Origin: Aquila chrysaetos chrysaetos
Lineage: Eukaryota > Chordata > Aves > Accipitriformes > Accipitridae
Direction: 5' to 3'
Assembly (NCBI RefSeq): GCF_900496995.4
Contig: NC_044012.1
Location: 22,730,759-22,794,758 of the forward strand
Length of the DNA: 64,000 nt
Positions 51,451 to 60,400 of this stretch are shown here, piece after piece. Both the position numbers and the translations under genes were made by a program. Numbering within the stretch: the stretch's first letter is position 1; every line of letters starts with the position of its first letter. The notes under the pieces are model-generated. The model made no database searches. It saw nothing but the letters and a program-made list of their open reading frames with translations, and was not told where the DNA came from.

Positions 51451-54400
51451 CTGCAAGTACATGCCGTGGTCAGTGAACTGAACTGCAGAAGCTCTGTCCC
51501 CTACCCATCCCCAGCCACCTTCCCCAGCCTTTCTGGGGAAACGTGGCTAATGCCTGGCAGATCTCAGCTGGTGTGCTATGGCCACAGAGTGGAGACCTCT
51601 CTTGTCCTCCTTAGCACACCCTTGGGCAGGTCCCAGCCAGGATCCAGCTAAAAAAGCCCCCAGAGCTCCTGATTCAGATGTTGCAAATCCTGTTCTTCAG
51701 CTGCCTGCCGTACCCATGCCCACGCGGGGCAGGGATCACTCGCATTTGGGCTGCAGGAGTGCTGTCTTGTGGAGAGCCTAGCTTGGGGCCAAGGGGCCAG
51801 GGCTTGGGGCTGTGCCAGCTCCAGCGTCACACATCTGCATGCACTGGCACAGGGATCCCGAGGGCTTCCCCAGGACCCCCGGGCACACACAGAGATGCAC
51901 ACATCTATGCTACAAGCTGGCTCTGGGATCTTGACCCGGCACCCCCACACGCGAATCTGCCCGCAGTGGCCATCCCCAGCAAGAGATGGTGACACGGACA
52001 ATCTGCTGGGACATGGGACACAAGGCATCTACATGTGCTGGGATGCCACGGGGATGGGGTCTATGAACAACCAAGACACACAGACTCCGAAACGTGACAT
52101 GGCTGACAGGCTCTAAGACGGAGACATTCGTGAGCAAAGCGGCAGGAGTGGGGACAGGGGACGAGGACGGCTCACGTGTCCCAACCTGTGCAGCAGCTGC
52201 CACGATCTGGAGGCCTAGAAACCCACTCAGATGGTTCTCTCAGTGCCATCTAGCAAATAATAAATAACAACCAGGCTTAGTGCTCTGTGGCCACAGGACA
52301 CCTGGCCCTCACTGCCCACTGCCAGCTTGCTCTTGCCTGGCAGAGCTTGGGGCACCATGAGCCAGAGTGCGTGGGGTAGGCAGGGGCCAGGCCGGGACCC
52401 TCTTCTCCCGCGGGCGCTGCTGGCACCAGGAGATGCCACTCGGGATGCCGTGGGTGGGGAGGGAGCAGAGAGGAGCAGCGGGACACTCACCGCACAGCAT
52501 CAGGCTCTGCTTGGCTGCCTCCCGCACAGGCTCCTTGTCGGTTTGGCACAGGTAAACCAGCTGCTCAATGCTCTCCTTGGCCTGCAGGAGAAGGGACAAG
52601 GGGCTGAGTGTGGCTGGTAGGGCTGGCAGCAGGAACACAGCCCGGAGGGGAAGACAACACAGAGCACTGCAGCCCCATGGTGCAAGAAAGTCCCTCGTCC
52701 TGTCCCTTCCCTCCCCATTTCCCTTCCTGCCCTGCCCCTGCCTGCTTTGCTGGCACATTTGGGGCAACCCCAGTCCCTCTCTCCTGGGAGTGGGAGACTG
52801 TGCAGGTGTGTCCGGAGTCACCAGCCACATGTGATTCCTTTTCCTCCGGAAGATGCAGCTCTGCTGCCTCCTCCCCGCGTCCCTCTCACCTTCAGGCAGC
52901 CCAGCGCCGCACACCCTGCCACACGCGTCTGCACCTCCTCATCCTCCAGCTGCTCCAGGTAGCACACGAGGGCCTGGGGGAGATGGGGGGGTCAGTGCCA
53001 CCACCCGTGGCAGAGCCAGGGGGCAGCACCCTGGGGGCTGTGGCACCAGCCCACCTCATCCCTGGCTTGCCTGGCACGTACCCGTTGGCGGAAGCGGGGG
53101 TTTTCTGCCAGGCTGCGGAGCTGGGCCGACACGGCGCTCACCACCTTGCTGTTGCCCTCAACGAGGAGCAGGCTCAGGGCCTTCAGTCCCTCCTTCTTCA
53201 GGCGGCCCTCGGGCACACGCTTCAGGGCACGCAGCACCACGTCCTGGTCATCTGAGTTGAGGTTCTGTGCCAGCAGTGCTGCAGGGAACCACCGGCTGAG
53301 CTGAGGTGTGGGGAGCCCAGCGGCACTGCCTGCACGCCCCTGCCACCACAGGGAACCCATCCCTGGGCACCCTGCACCCATGCCAGGCAGAGGTAGCCCC
53401 ACGCAGGGTGCCAACACATGGTACCCAAGCCAAGGTGCTGGGAACCTACAGCAAGGACTCAGGGTGCTCAGGAAGGCAGTGTGGGAGTGGGCTGTGCACC
53501 AGATCAGACCTACTTGCCCACCCCAGGGATGGCTGAGCCTCTGGGCGTTGCCCCAGGGCAGTCATGGTGGTGCTGCAGGGTGATCCCCTACAGTGATGCT
53601 CCAGCACCCCATGCCAGGGTCTAGGGAGAATGGGAGGGCACTCACCTTCCTCTGCCAGCTCCATCATGTAGATGTCGAGTACCAGGATGCCGAGCGACTC
53701 AAAATGGCTCCAGTACTGGAAGATGGTGATCTGCTCACCCTGGGCACTGCCAGGCCGCCGGGGCAGCCGCCGATTCATCACATCCTCCACCAGCTTCACA
53801 CACACTGAGGGAAAGGGACAGGTCAGGGTGTGCAGCAGCCGTGGTCACCCCTCTGCAGGGCTCCTGGCACCCATAGGCACCCACTCATGGTCACTGAGTG
53901 GGGCTGGCAACTCTCTCCCTGAACACCCCTGGGCACCCGCTCACCGGCATCAGCCAGGCCAGGGTGCCGCTCGCTGATGGGTGCTGCATACTGGGCGCTG
54001 AACACCTGCAGGAACCGCTCCACGGGGCAGGTGTAGACATTGGGCACCTCCACGCAGCGGTCCCAAAGGGGCAGCACGCCCTCCTTCCGTGTCGAGAACT
54101 GCACCACTGCGGGGACAGGTGTTGTCAAGCTTCCCTGGGCCACAGCAGTGGGCAGGTGACTCCTGCCCTCCAGCTGGCACGGCCCCTCACTGCCCAGCCA
54201 TGGCCACGAGGGGAGACTGGGCCCCGTGCAGCCCCCGAGGCGGCACAGACGGTCCCCTCAGCCGTGTGTCTTTACCTTCGGCAGCAGAGCTGGCTGCTCC
54301 CGCTCGCTCCTCCGTCAGCTGGCACACGATCTCCAGCACCTGCGCCTCCCGCATCAGCCTGTCCAGGGCATACATCTCCCGGCATCGCAGGGGACCGAAG

Positions 54401-57400
54401 GTGCCCAGCTTCTGCAAGGCACGGCCAAACCAGGGAACCTCAGGGACAGAGCTCATCGCCCATACCACAGCCTCCATGCTGCAGCAACATACCCCTCGAG
54501 GGGGGACCCACAGCCCACCCCAGGGCTTCACTCCCCAGGATGTCTCCTGCCATGGTGCCCTGGCCCGTCCTCACCAGCAGCAGGCGGTTGCAGTTGTTGA
54601 GGTGAAGCACCAGGGCCTTATCCAGGAACTCGTTGCCGGTGGTCATGGGGTCGGTGCTGGCCTCAGAGCCGCTGCACATGCCGGTGTCATCTGGCCCCGT
54701 CTCGCCAGCGCTGGTGGCCCTGCTGCTGCGCCGGGGTCTGCCAGCCCTCCTGCAAGCCAGGGAAAGACCGAGGCAGTGGGTCAGCATGGGAAACCTGGAC
54801 CCAGCCCTTCCCCCCCCATAGGTGCAATGCTGGGCAGAGTTTCTGTAGGACCTACAGTATCACAGCATCAGGGCTGGGTGAAGGAGCATGTCCCAGGTGC
54901 ACAGGGCACGGGGGCAGCCTCCCAGCCCTGCCCCCATGGAGAGATGTGGGGTAGGATTGTGCCACCAGAAGGGCCAGATCCTGCTGCTTCTTGACCTAGA
55001 CCTGCCCTGAGCTGTGATGGGCCAGTCTAAATGTGCTTGGGCACCCTGGCAGAGCTGGGCATCCCCCATCCCAACTGCCCCAGGGCCGCATCCTGCCCCA
55101 CGCCCCATCCCATGAGCCCTGTTGTGCACCTTTCGTCTTGGAGAGGCTCCTCCTCAGAGCCCTCCGAGTCCTCCATGTCGGAGGTGTTGAGGAAGCTGAA
55201 GCTCTCCAGCGCATGCTCCACTGTCAGGCTGATGCTGGAGGCCCGGCTGAGGAAGATGCCCTGCTTCTGCTGCAGAGGAAGGCATGGCGGGGTTGGATCC
55301 TGGCTTGCCAGCCAAGACAGCCCTGCCACCTGCATCCCCAGGCACTGCCATCAGGGATGGCCCCATCCCCCTTGTCCCCAGGCACTGCCATCAGGGATGG
55401 CCCCATCCCCCTTGTCCCCAGGCACTGCCATCAGGGATGGCCCCATCCCCCTTGTCCCCAGGCACTGCCATCAGGGATGGCCCCATCCCCATTGTCCCTG
55501 GGCACTGCCAGCAGGGACGCTGCCGTCCCCCTCACCCCCAGGCTCTGCTGGCAGCCCCTCACCAGCAGCATCTCCTCCAGGCGCTTGAGCTCCCGTTCAA
55601 GGGGCTGCAGCTCTGGGAACTGCCCCCGGTAGTCATCCAGGGCTGAGCCCAGGAGGCCAATGGCCTCCTCCAGACCCGAATCCACCGCCTTGTCCCGCGG
55701 CACCTCGGGGATGTCGGCAGGCAGCGGCGGGGCGGGGATGGGCCTCTCCTCCGCGGAGGCTTGTGCCAGCACTGCGGGGTCCCCGGTGCCGCAGCCGCCC
55801 TGTGCTGGCGCCCGGCTCCGCGTTGGCTCGGCCCCACCAGCCTCCACCTCACAGGTGACGGCCCACGCCACAGAGGCGCGGGGCTTGGCCTCAGCACCCC
55901 TGTCCTGCCCGGCCATGGCAGCTGCCACCGAGGCGCCAGGGAGGGGGTCCACGTCCTGCTCCCCCGTCCCTGTGTCCTCCTCCGGGCTGGGCGCAGGCTC
56001 CCAGGGGCTCTCCACAGCCTTGGCCTCCATCGTGGCATCCACGCTGGCCTCGCTGATGTGGCTCAGAGTCCGGGAGTAGGGCACGTGCCCGTTGGCCACC
56101 GTCTCCTTCTTACAGCTGCCCGGCTCCTCCGGCTGGCTGCCGGCGGGGGGGACGCCAACGCCGCCAGCCCTGTGCCCAGCCCTGGCCTCCTCCGGCTGCT
56201 GGGAGAAGGAGATCTCGATGGCGGGGGCGGAGGCCTGCACCTCGGGCTGCACGATAGGCTTGTGCGCAGCATGGCGGGCGCTGCCAGACAGCTGGGGACT
56301 GGAGGAGTCATCCGAGGACTCGGAGGAGATGGACCAGGCCGTGCCGTTCTCCAGCTCCTCCTGGCGCCGCAGCATGTTCTGGGGAGGGGGAAAATGGTGT
56401 CAGACAAGACCCTCCTGCCGCCCCTGCTCATCTGGCTGCCTTCCCTTCAACCGGGGGCAGGATCCGGCCGAGCAGGAGGGCACCGAGGCCGTGGTGATCA
56501 CCGGCACAGGCTGCCGTACCGCCCTGACTCTGCCAGCACAGCAGGTTGGGCAGCGAGGACCTGGCAGACCATGGCTGCCTCTTCCAGCCCTGCATCTCAC
56601 CCCACTCCCCACGTGGGGAGTCCAGCTGCCCAGGCCTGGCCACACACACCCCGGAGCCCTGGGGTGCCAGTGGCTCCCCAGCACGGCGGGCAGCTCCAGT
56701 GAGCCATGGCAGGGTGTGACATGTGGAGCTGAGGTCACCACCCACCGTGCTGCAAGGACGGCAACAGCTCCAGCACCAGCTCATGGAGGGGCAGCACCGG
56801 CCATCACACCAACATCGTGCCAGTGGTTCACCAACACTGAACCAGTGCCACACCAACGCCATGTTGGTGTCACACCAGCACCATGACAGCATCATGCCAG
56901 TGCCACGCCAGCACCGCCACACCAGCGCCATCACACCAGCACCACGCCAGCACCATCACACCAGCACCACCACACCAGGACCATGCCAATGCCATGGCAC
57001 AGCACACCAACACCACCAGCGCAGGGACATGGATGAACCTTCTACTCACTAGTGCCCAGCTCTCGCACAAGGGCATGCCGACAGAGGAGCGGGGCCAGCT
57101 CGTGCAGCCCAGGCTCCCCTAGCTTGGGGACTGTATTCCCAGGGCCAGCCAGACCCCAGCCTGGCAGGATCAGGCCTCTGGGCATCAGCAAGGGCTAGTG
57201 AGTAGGAGACAAGGAGCGGCTACGGCTACTGCAGGACGGCCACACCGCTGGGCTAAGCTACTGGCCGGCTCCAGCCCTCACACTTACGCGGCCCTGCTGC
57301 GGCCATCTCCTGAGCTCGGCCGAGGAGACGTCGCCGCAGGAGCAGCTCTGAGACAGCTTCTCGAAGAGTGTCTCCCGAAAGATGTCCAGCAAGGACCAAC

Positions 57401-60400
57401 CATGCTTGTTGGCCGCCCGCCCCGGGCTCTTGGGCAGAAAGAAGAGGAGCTGTGAGTGCGGGAGGAGCAGGCGGCAGTACCGGGGAGCCGTGGTTGGATG
57501 GCTGGAGAGAAGCTGCCCACCCCTGTGCCTGAGCCGTGCCATCCTCTGGGACGTAGCCTGGGCACATCCTTGTGCAGACCCCTCCACAGGCCACCTCTCC
57601 TGAGCAGCCCTGATTGGCGTCATACTTACATAGAAAGCCTGTTCCCGCAGGGACGGCGTGTCAGGCGGGCTCTGGTTGTAGGTGGAGAACCTCTTGTTCA
57701 CTGTGGAGGCCTTGTTGACAGTACTGGCTGCTGAGGGCTGGTCATCCTTGTCAAAGGGGCTGGGGAGGAGAGCAGGGAGGTGAGAGGTGTGTGCCAGCCT
57801 GGGGGGGTCTCGACCCTGCTCTGCAGCAAGCAGGACACCAGGACCCCATCCAGTCCAGTTCTGGTTTTCCATAACTGCAGCCCAGTTTTGGGATGGGAGA
57901 GAGCCCAGGGCAGGCCACCTCTTGCCACGCCACGCTGGGCATCCCCAGCCCTGCCATGTGCTACCAGCAATGCCTGCTGAGATACTCACTTCCAGGTCAC
58001 CTCCAGGCTGAGTTTGAGGGTGCCCAAGTCATTGATATCCACAGCCACTACCTGGGGTAGAGCCGCAAAGAGGTCCTTGGTCTCACAGGACACGTTGCCC
58101 ACCACAACATGGTTGGCCAGGCTCTTTAGCTCCGTCACCTGGAGAAGGAGAGGGAGGAGAGGAGGAGATGAAGCCATGGGCTTCATCTTATCCATGCTGT
58201 TTGCATCCATGCTGTGTGCCAGGATGCCACCACCACCAGACAGCCTCCTCCCACCCCAACGAGGGCGAAATTTAGGTGAGGTCCTGGAGGGAAGCCCTGC
58301 CAGGATGCAGAGTGGTAGCTGGTCCACACCATCCCTGCCTCCTTCTGCACTGTACCTTGATGGAGAGGAACTCAGTGACGAGGGGCAAGAAAACCATCTC
58401 CTCGCTGTCCCACACCTGCTTGCTGTTCACCTCAATGCGCCCCCGCAGCTTCCACCGCTGCCGTCCATACTTCATGAAGATCTGGCGATGCAGAGGCATG
58501 GGTATGAGGGAGATGATACAACACCGGGGTGGTGGGTGCTCTCTGTATGTCCATGGGCATGGTCAGGGACCCATTCCACCCACCACTGCCCTGCAACATG
58601 CCCTCCACACCAGCGCCCACCTATGCCCCCCAGGCACCCCAAGGACCACAGGGCAGGAGAAGAGCAGATCCCAACCCATATGGTCCCACCAACCTCATAC
58701 TGGTCACCAGCACAAAGCCGGGCAAAGCCTGCCAGTCCTGCAAGAGAAGGCAGAGGGGCATCAGCAGGCAGCAGGCAGGCAGGCAGCAAGCCAGGGATGG
58801 AGCAGGATGTGTTACCTTTCATCCGGACGTGGAACTCGCCCAGCTGGCTCTCCAGCTCGTTCTCCAACAAACACATGTTCTGGGGACAGACGGACAGACA
58901 GCAACCCATGAGCAGCCACCCATGGGACCCAGCACCCTGCCAGCCCACCCCAGCCAGCTGCCTCACCTCCGTGTACTCCTTGTAGCCCTTGCTGGCCTCA
59001 GCCAGGCTCTCGCGTGCCTCCCGGCTGCCCGGCGAGCCCGTGCTATAAGCCTTGACCATGTTGTGGGCTCCATCACGGAGCCGCCGCTGGATGCAATAAG
59101 CCTCGTAGAGCTCATCTATCTGCAAGGACAGACCCAAGCTGCGGTGAGGGGCAGGGCAGGGGACAGCACGGCTGTCCCAGTGCTGCATCGAGGTTGCCTC
59201 GAGGTTGCCCCGAGGTGACCCCGGTCCCCAGATCTCACCTTGCTAGCATGAAACTCCAGGCGACGCAGGAAGCGCTCAATTGACTTCACTTGCTGGAAAA
59301 GCAGAGGACATGGTGTAAGCGGCAGCCCAACCCCTCCACAGAGGAGCCACAGGTCAGGATGTGCCCTGCTGCATGCCCGCACTGCAGCTGGGATGTGTCC
59401 TGGTCACCAGCCCTGCCTGGGAGGTACAGGGTGGCAGCTGGCGGTGAGTGGAGCAGAGGCTGCGCTTGGACCCATGTGCTGCAGTATCCTCCAGCCTCCC
59501 CTGCCCCGGAGGGCCCTGCAGGAGACAGGCCAGGCTCCAGGGTGCTCTTCTGTCAGCCTCAGAGCTAACCCAAGCTCAGCACTCACCAACAACAGCTTTT
59601 GATTGCAAGAAGCAGGTTACAAGCTGCCCGTCACTGCTACCTCCCCTGCCCAGACCCACCCTGCCTGCAGAGCCCCGATCCCAGCCCGCAGGCACTCTGC
59701 CGTGCAGGGGATGGGGGGCAGGCAGCAGGGCAGAGCAAGCAGAGAGGGGCTGGCAGTAGCACATCCCAGGCGCTAGGAAGAAGGGCACAGGGAGGACGGG
59801 GCACTGATCCCGCTTACCTTATCCAGATCGTAGAGAAAGCCCTGGAGGAGAGAGGAGACGGATAAGATGCAGCGCAAAGCCAGCTCTGCCCACCCAGGGA
59901 GACCCAGCACATCGCACCCACCACCCATAGCACGTCAGCAGGGACATGCAGCACCCAGCCAGGGCTGGAGAGTGCAGGACAGTAGGACAGGAGCCCCATG
60001 CAGCCCAACACCAGAGCCTGGGCTGGCCCCTGACATCCTCACAGAAGCAGGCTTTGCCCTGGTACACAGATGGACCATGGGCTGCCCCAGCCGTGCCCAC
60101 CACCCTGGGCATCTACCCAAAGCACTACTCCCTGTAAGGCTCTTCCCAGTAACACTCACCAGGCGTGAATTCCTCTTGGACTCGCGGATCTGGGTGCTGA
60201 GCTTCTCCAGTTCCATCTGGTGCACCTCCAGGTAGGCTCTGGGGGCAACCACACCATGGGGGTCAGGCTGGAACACCATGTCCAGGGCTCCTGCCACCCA
60301 CAGACCACACCAACCCAGCACATCTGGCCCTTCATCCCCACTCCCCGCTCCAGCACCCAGGTGAGGAAGCCCACTTCTGCCTCAACATGGGACGTGGTGG

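Noticed and set aside
54089..54994. Plus-strand open frame of 301 codons opposite RIPOR1
   Set aside because: Antisense shadow of RIPOR1 exons 14 to 16 plus their introns; no domain.
55761..56702. Plus-strand open frame of 313 codons opposite RIPOR1 exon 12
   Set aside because: Antisense shadow of the GC-rich linker exon.
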